DNA of 64,000 nucleotides, taken from JBBDWR01 sp040902745. GTDB taxonomy: Bacteria > Actinomycetota > UBA4738 > HRBIN12. A program made the position numbers and the translations under genes. Under the pieces are notes generated by a model. It had not been told where the DNA came from, did no database searches, and saw only the letters and a program-made list of their open reading frames with translations. The stretch's first letter is position 1; each line of letters starts with the position of its first letter. Location of the stretch: positions 62,001 to 126,000 of the forward strand of contig JBBDWR010000029.1 in the NCBI GenBank assembly GCA_040902745.1, in the 5' to 3' direction. Positions 33,449-41,408 of the stretch are shown here, in pieces.

Positions 33449-34278
33449 TGGGGACAGAAGTACGCGCTGCGATTGCCCAGACGAACGCTCTTGATCGGCG
33501 TACGGCAGCGCCGGCATGGTTCGCGGACCCTTCCATAGACCTTGAGTTCCTTCTGGTACTCCCCCGGCTCACCGAACAGGTCCACGTACGCCTCGTCCTC
33601 CAGCGTGGTTCCCCGGTAGCGGATCGCCTCCTGCATCGTCTCCTGGATCGCTCGGTAGAGACGCCGGACCTCCTGCGAGCTCAACGTGTTGCTCATCCGG
33701 TCGTAGCGCAGACTGGCCGTGAACAGGACCTCGTCGGAGTAGATGTTGCCGAGCCCGCTGATGAACTTCTGATCCATCAACAGCGACTTCATCTTGGCGG
33801 CCTTGTCGGCGAGCCGCATCTGGAACGAGGGCCACGTGAAGACCTGGTCGAGCGGATCGATCGCCAGGTGCTGCAACTCCTTGACCTTGTCGAGTTCGTC
33901 GGCGTCGGTGACGAACATCTCCCCGAAGGTGCGGGGGTCGATGAAGCGCAGGTCACCCCCCTGCGTGAAGGTGAACAGGACGTGGGTGTGTGGCGCAACG
34001 GGCATCCGCTTGTTGCCGCGGATGAATCGGCCGCTCATGCCGAAGTGCACGACGAGCACGTCGCCGCTGTCGAGGAACAAGAGCAGGTACTTGCCCTTGC
34101 GTTCAACCTTCTGGATCTTGGTGCCCTCGACGCGCGAGGAGAAGTCCTTGCGTTTGCCGTGGCGTCGGATGGCGCGCATCGCGTTCTTCGAGGGACGCAC
34201 ATCCGCCGTCTTGATCCGGCGACCGACGACGTCCTTCTCCAGATCGCGGCGCATGACCTCGACCTCTGGGAGCTCCAC
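33436..34278 (-). CDS. mutM: Formamidopyrimidine-DNA glycosylase MutM lacking the N-terminal proline
   Basis: This 280-residue Fpg/Nei family protein shows the family core (ERKGKYLLLFLDSGDVLVVHFG with the conserved Lys at 63, H2TH segment SLLMDQKFISGLGNIYSDE) and a complete C-terminal zinc finger (C255, C258, C275, C278). However the start reads GTG-GAG-CTC-CCA-GAG, giving M-E-L-P-E-V-E where Fpg enzymes have M-P-E-L-P-E. The initiator therefore sits at the position of catalytic proline 1. The in-frame codon just upstream is the TAG stop of rnc, so no earlier start is possible. Whether it is active as a bifunctional glycosylase/lyase is open. It directly abuts rnc. Confidence 0.9.
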   Translation of the reverse strand: MELPEVEVMRRDLEKDVVGRRIKTADVRPSKNAMRAIRRHGKRKDFSSRVEGTKIQKVERKGKYLLLFLDSGDVLVVHFGMSGRFIRGNKRMPVAPHTHVLFTFTQGGDLRFIDPRTFGEMFVTDADELDKVKELQHLAIDPLDQVFTWPSFQMRLADKAAKMKSLLMDQKFISGLGNIYSDEVLFTASLRYDRMSNTLSSQEVRRLYRAIQETMQEAIRYRGTTLEDEAYVDLFGEPGEYQKELKVYGRVREPCRRCRTPIKSVRLGNRSAYFCPQCQS

Positions 34279-35031
34279 CTATGTCCTCCCGTCCGTGGCC
34301 TCGTGGGCGGTTGTCAGCTTCTCGAAGGCCTCGCGCGCTGCTTGCTGCTCGGCCTCCTTCTTCGAACGGCCCCGCCCACTGCCCCAGGGCGTGCCCGCCA
34401 GATAGACGACCGCGGTGAACTCCTTCTCGTGGTCGGGACCCGAATCCGTGAGCTGGTACTCGGGAAGTTCTCGGAGATCCTGGGACGCGAGCTCCTGCAA
34501 GATCGTCTTGTAGTCGCGAGCCCCCTCGCCGCGCGCGTACGCCTCCATGCGCGGCCAGAAGAGCCGCTCGATCAACTCGCGCGCGGCGGTCAGTCCACGG
34601 TCCAGGTAGACCGCTCCCAGCACGGCTTCGAGGCCGTCGGCGAGGATGCTGGCCTTGTCCCGTCCTCCCGACAGTTCCTCCCCACGGCCGAGCAGGAGCA
34701 CGGACCCGAGTTCGAGCTCGCGAGCGACCTCGGCGAGGGACTGCATGTTCACGATCGCCGCGCGGAGTTTGGCCAACTGCCCTTCGGACAGATCGGGGAA
34801 CCGCGTGAACGCGAGATCCGTGACGACGAGACCGAGCACGGCGTCTCCCAAGAACTCGAGCCGCTCGTTCGTAACGTCGCGGCCTTGCTCGAAGGCGTAG
34901 GAACGGTGGCTCAGCGCGGCCTCGCGGAGCGCCGCGTCGCGGAACGCGATGCCCAGCACCTCATCGAGCCGCTCGGCCGGCGCTGCGCCGGGGAGCTGCG
35001 CCTCGGGGTCTGCCCGGTGTCCCTGGCCCAC
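34279..35031 (-). CDS. rnc: Ribonuclease III
   Basis: This 250-residue double-strand-specific RNase processes rRNA precursors. The endonuclease domain signature NERLEFLGDAVLGLVVTDL (from about residue 55) and the second acidic site DGLEAVLGAVYLDRG are intact. A dsRNA-binding domain follows (DYKTILQELASQDLRELPEY, then GRGRSKKEAEQQAAREAFE). It lies 10 bases after rpmF, and its TAG stop is followed with no gap by the GTG of mutM. DUF177-rpmF-rnc-mutM-smc-ftsY is a standard bacterial gene order. Confidence 0.96.
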   Translation of the reverse strand: MGQGHRADPEAQLPGAAPAERLDEVLGIAFRDAALREAALSHRSYAFEQGRDVTNERLEFLGDAVLGLVVTDLAFTRFPDLSEGQLAKLRAAIVNMQSLAEVARELELGSVLLLGRGEELSGGRDKASILADGLEAVLGAVYLDRGLTAARELIERLFWPRMEAYARGEGARDYKTILQELASQDLRELPEYQLTDSGPDHEKEFTAVVYLAGTPWGSGRGRSKKEAEQQAAREAFEKLTTAHEATDGRT

Positions 35032-35041
35032 GCGACTCCCG

Positions 35042-35218
35042 CTACTCGACCTCGACGGCCTTGCGACCGGCGTAGTATCCGCAGTTTCCGCAGACCACGT
35101 GCGGGAGCTTGGCCTGGTGGCACTGCGGGCACTCGGCGTAGGTGGAAGGCTGCGCCTTCCAGTTTGCCGCGCGCTTGCGGGAACGCTCCTTGCTCTGCTT
35201 CTTCTTGGGGACGGCCAT
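35042..35218 (-). CDS. rpmF: 50S ribosomal protein L32 (zinc-ribbon form)
   Basis: This 58-residue L32 is easily missed because of its size. It begins MAVPKKKQSKERSRKRAANW, the diagnostic L32 N-terminus, and has a CxxC...CxxC zinc ribbon (C30, C33, C43, C46; ECPQCHQAKLPHVVCGNCGY). The ATG is at 35218 and the TAG stop at 35042. It is 9 bases after DUF177 and 10 before rnc, matching the conserved DUF177-rpmF pair. rpmB in this window is also of the cysteine-containing type. Confidence 0.96.
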   Translation of the reverse strand: MAVPKKKQSKERSRKRAANWKAQPSTYAECPQCHQAKLPHVVCGNCGYYAGRKAVEVE

Positions 35219-35227
35219 GAGTGCTCC

Positions 35228-35731
35228 TTAGTCGTCGATCTTCAGGTCTTGGAGTGGAGCCCATCGCGCGTCGACCGACTCCGCGCAGGAACACGAGCCG
35301 ACGTTGCGATCGGAGCCACAGCGTTCGCACAGACCCTTGCAATCCGCTCGGCACAGCGGCGCGAACGGCAGCGCGAGTCCCAAGGCGTCTCGCACCATCT
35401 GCTCGGGATCCAATTCGCCCTCGGGCGCCAGTGCGTAATCGTCCGCGTCGGGGTCGGGGTCGGGGACGAAGAGCTCGCTGACCTGCACGTCAACAGGCCC
35501 GGCGAACTCCTTGACGCAGCGGGCGCAGACGAACGTGACGGGCGCGTGGAGCGTGCCGCTCACCAAGATGCCCTCGACAACGCTCTCCAGCAACAGTTCT
35601 CCCTCGACGGGCGTCTCGTCGTCGAGGACGGCGACCTCGGTACGCAGTCCCGCCAAGGGGTCCTGGACCCGGCTCGTGGTGGCCGACCCTGGATGTTCCA
35701 ACAGCTCGCGAACGTCGATCGGGCGCATCAT
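35228..35731 (-). CDS. YceD/DUF177 family protein
   Basis: This 167-residue DUF177 (YceD) protein is linked with rpmF across bacteria and implicated in 23S rRNA handling. The family core is visible in GILVSGTLHAPVTFVCARCVKEFAGPV in parts and the acidic ELDPEQMVRDALGLALPFAPLC. A cysteine-rich end follows (CRADCKGLCERCG and SCSC). The start is the first of two adjacent ATGs and overlaps the upstream coiled-coil gene stop (ATGA). It is followed by rpmF after 9 bases. Confidence 0.9.
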   Translation of the reverse strand: MMRPIDVRELLEHPGSATTSRVQDPLAGLRTEVAVLDDETPVEGELLLESVVEGILVSGTLHAPVTFVCARCVKEFAGPVDVQVSELFVPDPDPDADDYALAPEGELDPEQMVRDALGLALPFAPLCRADCKGLCERCGSDRNVGSCSCAESVDARWAPLQDLKIDD

Positions 35732-36318
35732 GCGTCTCCCGGGACCTCCACGTCGAGGTCGATCGGTTGGTCCACGGTCGCCGCGGGCACGGGTTGCTGC
35801 GGCCCGGTGTCGCCGAACTCCTGTTCCGCCACCGTGCCGGAGCGAAGCTTCTCGCGTCCCGCCTGAACCTGTTCGATCGTGCGGACGATCTGCTGAGAAG
35901 AGTCGGACAGATCCTCGCTGACCTTCCGCAGGACGTTCTCGAACTGGGCGAGCTTGCCGTCGACGTAGTCCTCCGCCTCGAGCGTCGTGCGGCGCGACTC
36001 CTGGTCCGCGACGTCGAGGATCCGCTCGGCCTCCCGCTTGGCCCGCTCGACGATCTCCTCCTTGGTCGCCATCCGCAACTGCTCCTGGCGAGCTTGCTCC
36101 ACGAGCTGGTCTGCCTCGGAGCGAGCCTTGACCAACAGCTCCTCTCGGTCCTTCACGACCCACCGTGCTTGCTTGATCTCCTCCGGCAGCGATCGCTTCA
36201 TCTCGTCGACGATCTCCAGGACCTCGTCCTGGTTGATCAGCACGGAAGAGGACAGAGGCATCGACTTCGCCTCCTGCACGAGCTGTTCGAGCTGAGTGAT
36301 CCGAGCGGTCAGGTCCAT
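35728..36318 (-). CDS. sepIVA: SepIVA-like DivIVA-related coiled-coil protein
   Basis: This 196-residue, mostly helical protein begins MDLTARITQLEQLVQEAKSM and shows long heptad-like stretches (VVKDREELLVKARSEADQLV, VERAKREAERILDVADQE). This composition, the DivIVA-like motif and the position between coaD and DUF177-rpmF-rnc match mycobacterial SepIVA (the Rv2927c family), a septum-associated factor needed for division and envelope growth. The C-terminal 45 residues are Pro/Glu-rich. It is 2 bases after coaD and overlaps DUF177 by 4. The exact role in this organism is inferred. Confidence 0.78.
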   Translation of the reverse strand: MDLTARITQLEQLVQEAKSMPLSSSVLINQDEVLEIVDEMKRSLPEEIKQARWVVKDREELLVKARSEADQLVEQARQEQLRMATKEEIVERAKREAERILDVADQESRRTTLEAEDYVDGKLAQFENVLRKVSEDLSDSSQQIVRTIEQVQAGREKLRSGTVAEQEFGDTGPQQPVPAATVDQPIDLDVEVPGDA

Positions 36319-36320
36319 AG

Positions 36321-36821
36321 TCAGGCGTTCCTTCGTTGTGGGCCGAGCTTGTCCGACATGCGATCTCGTACGACGTCGGGGACCAAGCCCGTGACGTCAC
36401 CACCGAAGCCGGCGACCTCCTTGACGAGAGAGGACGACAAGAACGACCACTTCGGATTCGTGGTCATGAACAGCGTCTCGAGACCGGTGAGCCGGTGGTT
36501 CATCTGTGCCATCTGGATCTCGTATTCGAAGTCGGTGACGGCCCGAAGGCCCTTCACGACCACATCCACATCTCGCTGCCGCGCGTAGTCCACCAGCAAA
36601 CCGGAGAAGGAGGTGACCTCGACCGCGGCTAGGTCGATCGTGGCCTCCTTCAACATCGCCACCCGCTCCTCGACCGAGAACATCGGGGCCTTCCCCGGGT
36701 TCTCGAGCACCCCCACGATCAGCGCGTCGAACCGGCGCGCGGTCCGGACGATGATGTCGAGATGTCCATTGGTCACGGGGTCGAACGTCCCCGGGCACAG
36801 GGCGGTCGGGCCCACGGTCAC
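36321..36821 (-). CDS. coaD: Phosphopantetheine adenylyltransferase
   Basis: This 166-residue CoaD forms dephospho-CoA. The nucleotidyltransferase motif GTFDPVTNGHLDII (H20) is at the N-terminus, followed by VKGLRAVTDFEYEIQMAQMN and SFLSSSLVKEVAGFGGDVTG, all canonical. The GTG at 36821 is set by a GTGA overlap with the rsmD stop; the longer open frame is not conserved. rsmD-coaD is a near-universal pairing. Confidence 0.96.
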   Translation of the reverse strand: MTVGPTALCPGTFDPVTNGHLDIIVRTARRFDALIVGVLENPGKAPMFSVEERVAMLKEATIDLAAVEVTSFSGLLVDYARQRDVDVVVKGLRAVTDFEYEIQMAQMNHRLTGLETLFMTTNPKWSFLSSSLVKEVAGFGGDVTGLVPDVVRDRMSDKLGPQRRNA

Positions 36822-37381
36822 TCCTCCCGGCGGTAGCAGATGACGAGGTTGTCGCCGTACTCCAGACGCCGCGCGACGACCCATCCTATCGGAACCACAA
36901 CCGTGGAACTCCGAGCCGATCGTGTAAGGCATACCTTCCAACCCGCGCGCCCGTTGAGCCAACGCGTCTCGAGGACATGCAGCAGCCCGGACAACTCCTC
37001 ACCGGCGATGTCATAGGGCGGATCGAGGAACACCAGATCGACCGGCGGTCCGGGGGTCGGTGGACCCGCGGCAAGGAACCCCTCGACACCGGAGGACACA
37101 GCCTTGGCGGCGTCCGCGAGCCGCGTGCGATCCAGGTTGTCTCGGATCGAAGCGACCGCCGCACCGGACCGATCGACGAAGGTCGCTTCGGCAGCGCCCC
37201 GGGAAAGCGCCTCCATGCCGATCGCCCCGGTCCCGGCGAACAGGTCGAGCACCGTCGAGTCCACAACCTCGGACCCGAGGCTCGAGAACAACCCTTCGCG
37301 CGCACGATCGGAGACCGGGCGCGTTCCCCGCGGGACCCGGCCGAGCCGGACACCCCGAGCCGTTCCGGCGATGATCCTCAC
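36818..37381 (-). CDS. rsmD: 16S rRNA (guanine966-N2)-methyltransferase RsmD
   Basis: This 187-residue RsmD has the N-terminal MRIIAGTARGVRL, the RPVSDRAREGLFSSLG segment, the AdoMet site VLDLFAGTGAIGMEALSRGA and the catalytic LDPPYD motif (variant of DPPF/Y). The length is normal. It begins the rsmD-coaD-sepIVA-DUF177-rpmF-rnc run. A 109-base gap with a hairpin separates it from recG upstream. Confidence 0.95.
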   Translation of the reverse strand: MRIIAGTARGVRLGRVPRGTRPVSDRAREGLFSSLGSEVVDSTVLDLFAGTGAIGMEALSRGAAEATFVDRSGAAVASIRDNLDRTRLADAAKAVSSGVEGFLAAGPPTPGPPVDLVFLDPPYDIAGEELSGLLHVLETRWLNGRAGWKVCLTRSARSSTVVVPIGWVVARRLEYGDNLVICYRREE

Positions 37382-37424
37382 GTCGCGGAGCCGTCGACCG
37401 AGGCGCTCGTGAGGGGTGCCATCA

Positions 37425-37449
37425 CCGCATCATCGGTGGGCCGATGCGG
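37425..37449 (-). terminator. Inverted repeat between recG and rsmD
   Basis: A perfect 7-bp stem (CCGCATC, 11-base loop, GATGCGG) lies in the 109-base gap downstream of the recG stop and upstream of rsmD. No T run follows, so it could be a GC-type terminator of recG, an attenuator or simply chance. An alternative internal stem (ATCGG/CCGAT) competes with it. Confidence 0.4.
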
Positions 37450-37490
37450 CCGGGCAAGCTACCGAACTCCCCGAGCGGAGACCGAGTCGG

Positions 37491-39722
37491 TCAGCTGTGG
37501 AAGAGCCAGTCGATCGATGCCTGGAAGCGGCGGCGCAACTCCTCCAGAAGGCCGGGGTGGTCCCCCAGATCGGGATCGGCATCGATCGTCTCGAACGCCT
37601 GCGCCCGAGCGCGGCGAACCAATCCCAGGTCGTCGGCCAGTCGGGCCAGCTTTAGGTCCGGCATGCCCGACTGGCGGACGTCGAACAGCGTTCCCTCCCC
37701 GCGAAGACGAAGGTCCTCGTCCGCTAGCGCGAATCCGTCCTGCGTCGCGACCATCGCTTGCAGCCGTGCCTTCGCCTCGCCGTTTCCCGCCTCGCTCTCG
37801 TCGACCAGGAAGCAGAACGACCGGAGGGTGCTGCGGCCGATACGACCTCGGAGCTGGTGCAGCTGCGCGAGCCCGAATCGCTCCGCATTCTCCACGAGCA
37901 TCACGGTCGCGTTGGGAACGTCGACACCGACCTCGATCACCGTCGTGGAGATCAACACGTCCGACTCCCCGGCCGCGAATACCTCCATCCGCCGCTCCTT
38001 GTCGGCCGAACGCATGCGCCCGTGGAGCACGTCGACCCGCAGATCGGGGAAAACCTCGGTGGCGAGCCGCTCGGCCTCGACTTCGGCCGCCTTGACCTGG
38101 GTACGGTTGTCCTCATCGATCGCGGCGCACACGACGAACGCCTGCCTGCCCGCCGCAACCTCGGTCCGTATCACCTCTTCGGCGGCGCGGCGTTGGGCGG
38201 CGGTGCGCACCACTCGGGTCTGCACGGGTCGCCGCCCGGCGGGAAGCTCGTCGAGGACGACGACGTCGAGGTCGCCGTAGTAGGTGAGCGCGAGGGTCCG
38301 GGGGATCGGTGTCGCGGTCATGATCACGACGTCCGGTTCGACTCCTTTGCCCTTGAGCGCGATCCGCTGATGCACGCCGAACCGGTGCTGCTCGTCGATC
38401 ACCGCCAGGGAGAGATCCTTGAAGGTGACACCCTCCTGCACGAGCGCGTGGGTGCCGACGACCAGGTCCACCGAGCCGTCCGCGATCGCTTCGATGACCC
38501 GCGCCCGTCGTTTACCGGTCACCGAGCCCGTGAGGAGCGCGAAAGTCATCGTCGGCGCCGTGACCGTCGGATCGTCCAGCAGGGAAGGTTGGGACGACGC
38601 TCCCGTCTCCGGGCGCTCGAGGAACGGCACCGCGCCGATCCGTTGCAGCAGTGCCGTCATCGAGCAGATGTGCTGTGCCGCGAGCACCTCGGTCGGAGCC
38701 ATCACCGCCGCCTGATGCCCCGAGTCGATCGCCACGAGGGCCGCGGCGAGCGCCACGACCGTCTTGCCGGCACCGACATCGCCCTGCAACAACAGGTTCA
38801 TCGGCCGCGACCGCTGCATCGCCGTGCGCACCTCATCGATCGCCCGTCCCTGCGCGCCCGTGAGCTCGAAGGGAAGCTCGCCTACCAGGCCCGCTGCCAG
38901 CGGCCCCCCGGCATCGTGTGCGACGCCGACGGTCTCGGTCTCCACCCGTCGCTTGCGGAAAGCGACGCCGAGCTCGAGGACGAACAATTCATCGAACTTG
39001 AGCCGATCACGAGCTCGCGCCAGCTCCTCCGGCTCCCGCGGGAAGTGGATGTCGCGGATCGCCCGGTCGTAGGAGGGAAGCGCTTCCGCCTCGACCACCG
39101 AGGCGGGGAGCGGATCCTCCAGCACCGGTAGCTGTTCGAGCGCTCGGAAGACCAGCTCGCGGAGCGTCCTCGTCGAGATGCCCTCGCTGACGGAGTGCAC
39201 CGGCGTGATGCGCCCGGAGTGCACCGTATCGTCGCCGCTTCGGAGGATCTCGACCTCGTGCTTGTGCAACTGCAGACGACCGCGGTAGATCGCCACTACA
39301 CCCGAGGCGGCGACCTCCATGCCCTCCTTGTACTGATTGGCCGCCCACGGCTGGTTGAAGAAGAGCAGATCGAGGTAGCCGGTCCCGTCGTAGAGCGTGA
39401 CCGTCACGATGGCCTTGCGGTTACGCCCCTGACGCCGTGAGACGCGCTTGATCCGAGAGATGACGGTGGCCTGGCTCCCGATCTTGAGGTCGCGGATCCG
39501 ATCGACCTCCGACCGGTCGATGTAGGAGCGCGGATAGTGGTGCAGCAGGGCGCCGACCGAATCGATCCCCAGTCCGTCGGCAACGACCTCAGCCGCCGGC
39601 GGACCCTTGGATTTGGCCCCCATCCTCCGCGAGGCCAGGCGGCGATCGATCGCGCTGATCGGGGAGGCGGGGGTGAGGGTCAAGGTCTCGTCATCGTCCT
39701 TTCGCTCGCACGGTTCTACCAT
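37491..39722 (-). CDS. recG: ATP-dependent DNA helicase RecG
   Basis: This RecG-type replication-fork remodelling helicase is 743 residues from the ATG at 39722. It has the OB-fold wedge domain (IRDLKIGSQATVISRIKRV), Walker A LQGDVGAGKTVVALAAALV, PTEVLAAQH, the DEQH box as IDEQHRFGVHQRIAL, MTATPIPRTLALTYYGDLD and motif VI QLHQLRGRIGRS. The first 30 residues are not conserved; the TTG at 39683 or ATG at 39623 are alternative starts. The chosen ATG has a GGAGGAG site 12 bases upstream, which lies inside the start of the divergent lipoprotein gene. Confidence 0.95.
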   Translation of the reverse strand: MVEPCERKDDDETLTLTPASPISAIDRRLASRRMGAKSKGPPAAEVVADGLGIDSVGALLHHYPRSYIDRSEVDRIRDLKIGSQATVISRIKRVSRRQGRNRKAIVTVTLYDGTGYLDLLFFNQPWAANQYKEGMEVAASGVVAIYRGRLQLHKHEVEILRSGDDTVHSGRITPVHSVSEGISTRTLRELVFRALEQLPVLEDPLPASVVEAEALPSYDRAIRDIHFPREPEELARARDRLKFDELFVLELGVAFRKRRVETETVGVAHDAGGPLAAGLVGELPFELTGAQGRAIDEVRTAMQRSRPMNLLLQGDVGAGKTVVALAAALVAIDSGHQAAVMAPTEVLAAQHICSMTALLQRIGAVPFLERPETGASSQPSLLDDPTVTAPTMTFALLTGSVTGKRRARVIEAIADGSVDLVVGTHALVQEGVTFKDLSLAVIDEQHRFGVHQRIALKGKGVEPDVVIMTATPIPRTLALTYYGDLDVVVLDELPAGRRPVQTRVVRTAAQRRAAEEVIRTEVAAGRQAFVVCAAIDEDNRTQVKAAEVEAERLATEVFPDLRVDVLHGRMRSADKERRMEVFAAGESDVLISTTVIEVGVDVPNATVMLVENAERFGLAQLHQLRGRIGRSTLRSFCFLVDESEAGNGEAKARLQAMVATQDGFALADEDLRLRGEGTLFDVRQSGMPDLKLARLADDLGLVRRARAQAFETIDADPDLGDHPGLLEELRRRFQASIDWLFHS
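39717..39722 (+). promoter_or_regulatory. Possible -10 element for a leaderless tlpA-like transcript
   Basis: TACCAT fits the TANNNT -10 consensus and would place the transcription start at about the GTG of the thioredoxin-like gene (39729). No ribosome-binding site precedes that GTG, so leaderless translation, common in actinobacteria, would explain the layout. No -35 element was recognised. The hexamer overlaps the proposed recG ATG on the other strand. Confidence 0.3.
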
Positions 39723-39728
39723 GCGGGT

Positions 39729-40280
39729 GTGCGACTCCTCCGCGCGGCTGCGCTGCCGACGATCTTCGTCCTGGTCTTTGCCTGTTCGGGCGGCTCCAAC
39801 GGGGATGTACCTTCGCCGGCGCTGACCCCGACGGGGTCCCCGGCAAGCAACGCGACACAGGCTGCGCTGCTCCCCACCACCGTCGACGCGCTTCCGGAGA
39901 TCGACGCAACGTCCTACGTCGAGCTCCTCGCACAGCTGAAGGGAACCCCCGTGGTGGTGAACCTCTGGGGTTCGTGGTGCGCCCCCTGCAGGCAGGAAGC
40001 CCCGGACCTCAAGGCCGCCGCCGAACGGTACGGAGATCGCGTGCAGTTCATCGGTGTCGACATGCTCGACGAGCGAACGTCTGCGGCCAGCTTCATCCGA
40101 GAGGCGGGCTGGAGCTACCCGAGCGTGTTCGACCCGGACGGAGCGATCCGGGACAGCTTGGGATTCTTGGGGCAGCCGGTCACGATCTTCTACGACGCGG
40201 ACGGACAACGGGTCGACGACTGGCAGGGACCGATCCCACCGGAACAACTGCGCGCCGGGATCGAAAAGGCACTCGCGTAG
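39729..40280 (+). CDS. TlpA/ResA-like thioredoxin lipoprotein
   Basis: This 183-residue protein has a lipoprotein signal (RLLRAAALPTIFVLVFAC, lipidated C19), a Ser/Thr/Pro-rich spacer and a thioredoxin-like domain with the redox motif WCAPC (83-87) in VVNLWGSWCAPCRQEAPDLK. It also has the peroxiredoxin-like insert QFIGVDMLDERTSAASFI and the cis-Pro region FLGQPVTIFYDADG. TlpA/ResA proteins reduce disulfides outside the membrane, for example in cytochrome c maturation; no such genes are nearby. The GTG at 39729 is 6 bases from the divergent recG ATG. Confidence 0.9.
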   Translation: MRLLRAAALPTIFVLVFACSGGSNGDVPSPALTPTGSPASNATQAALLPTTVDALPEIDATSYVELLAQLKGTPVVVNLWGSWCAPCRQEAPDLKAAAERYGDRVQFIGVDMLDERTSAASFIREAGWSYPSVFDPDGAIRDSLGFLGQPVTIFYDADGQRVDDWQGPIPPEQLRAGIEKALA

Positions 40281-40355
40281 GAGCGGACCCTACGTGGCCT
40301 GACCTGCGGCGACGGACCGGCGCATGAAGAGTCGTCTGCTACCCTTTGCGTCGAT

Positions 40356-40547
40356 ATGGCAGCCGTCTGCGACATCTGCGGGAAGAAGCCGTTCTTCGGC
40401 ATGTCGGTGTCCCACTCCCACCGCCGAACGAAGCGCCGCTGGAACCCCAACATCCAGCGCGTCCGCGCGGTGGTCGACGGGGCGCCCAAGCGACTGCATG
40501 TCTGCGTCAGCTGCATCAAGGCCGGCAAGGTCAAACGCGCAGGCTGA
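40356..40547 (+). CDS. rpmB: 50S ribosomal protein L28 (cysteine-containing form)
   Basis: This 63-residue L28 begins MAAVCDICGKKPFFGMSVSH and continues RRTKRRWNPNIQRVRAVV, the family signature. The zinc-ribbon cysteines C5, C8, C50 and C53 are present, as in zinc-dependent (C+) paralogues. No C-minus copy is visible in the window. It stands alone 75 bases after the TlpA-like gene, and its 3' end faces thiD. Confidence 0.96.
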   Translation: MAAVCDICGKKPFFGMSVSHSHRRTKRRWNPNIQRVRAVVDGAPKRLHVCVSCIKAGKVKRAG

Positions 40548-40560
40548 CACCGGCGTCCTG

Positions 40561-40578
40561 CCCGCGCATCATCGCGGG
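40561..40578. terminator. Bidirectional hairpin between convergent rpmB and thiD
   Basis: A perfect 6-bp stem (CCCGCG, loop CATCAT, CGCGGG) spans the 21-base gap after rpmB and the thiD stop, whose TGA lies in the loop. Its location between convergent genes suits a shared terminator, though no T run is present on either side. Confidence 0.5.
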
Positions 40579-41408
40579 ATGCTCCACAGGTGATCCACCG
40601 GTCCGATCCCGCCGCCCAGGGCGTAGGCATGCCTGATCGCTTCGGTCACGAATCCCTTTCCGGCCCGGACGGATTCGAATAGCCCCGTCCCGCGAGCCAG
40701 ATGTGCAGCGATCGCCGCGGACAACGTGCACCCCGTCCCGTGCGTGTGGGGTGTGTCGATCCGTTCGGACTCGAGCCATGCCTCACGGTCCCCATCGGCG
40801 AAGAGATCGGCCGCCGAGCCCTCCTGGAGGTGTCCACCTTTGATCAGGACGGCTGGCACGCCTGAGTCGAGCAGATCGGCGGCCGCCCGTTGCATGTCGC
40901 CGCGATCTTCGACCCGCCAGCCGAGCACGCCGGAGGCTTCCGGAAGGTTGGGGGTCACCAGCACCGCCAGCGGGAACAGCTCCGCGCGCAACCGCTGCAC
41001 CGCGTCCTCGTCGAGGAGGGCATGCCCGTGTTTGCTCATGAAGACGGGGTCGACGACGAGGTTGGGGACATGGGTCTCCCGAACCGCGTCGGCGACGCTT
41101 CGGACGATCGCTGCCGACGCGAGCATGCCGGTCTTGGCGGCGTCGACGCCGATATCCGTCGCGACGCTGCGGATCTGATCGGCCACGAGGGTGGGCGAAA
41201 GCGTCTCGTAGCCGGAAACGCCCTTGGTGTTCTGTACCGTCACGGCGGTGACCGCGCTCATGCCGAACGCGCCGAGCGCCGCGAAGGTCTTGAGGTCGGC
41301 CTGGATCCCCGCGCCGCCGCCCGAATCCGAGCCCGCGATCGTCAGGACTCGAGGACGCCTCGTGTCCGTGTCATCCGAAATGGTCCCACCCCTGTTCGGC
41401 GAGCGCAT
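40569..41408 (-). CDS. thiD: Hydroxymethylpyrimidine/phosphomethylpyrimidine kinase ThiD
   Basis: This ribokinase-fold enzyme phosphorylates HMP and HMP-P in thiamine synthesis. The substrate motif VLTIAGSDSGGGAGIQADLK, the segments TAVTVQNTKGV and VDPVFMSKHGHALLDEDA, and the C-terminal THGTGCTLSAAIAAHLARG are all canonical. The only good start is the ATG at 41408, which gives 279 residues and overlaps the end of thiL by 38 bases; the first 20 residues are not conserved. thiL-thiD form a thiamine operon. No TPP riboswitch was seen upstream of thiL. Confidence 0.93.
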   Translation of the reverse strand: MRSPNRGGTISDDTDTRRPRVLTIAGSDSGGGAGIQADLKTFAALGAFGMSAVTAVTVQNTKGVSGYETLSPTLVADQIRSVATDIGVDAAKTGMLASAAIVRSVADAVRETHVPNLVVDPVFMSKHGHALLDEDAVQRLRAELFPLAVLVTPNLPEASGVLGWRVEDRGDMQRAAADLLDSGVPAVLIKGGHLQEGSAADLFADGDREAWLESERIDTPHTHGTGCTLSAAIAAHLARGTGLFESVRAGKGFVTEAIRHAYALGGGIGPVDHLWSIPR

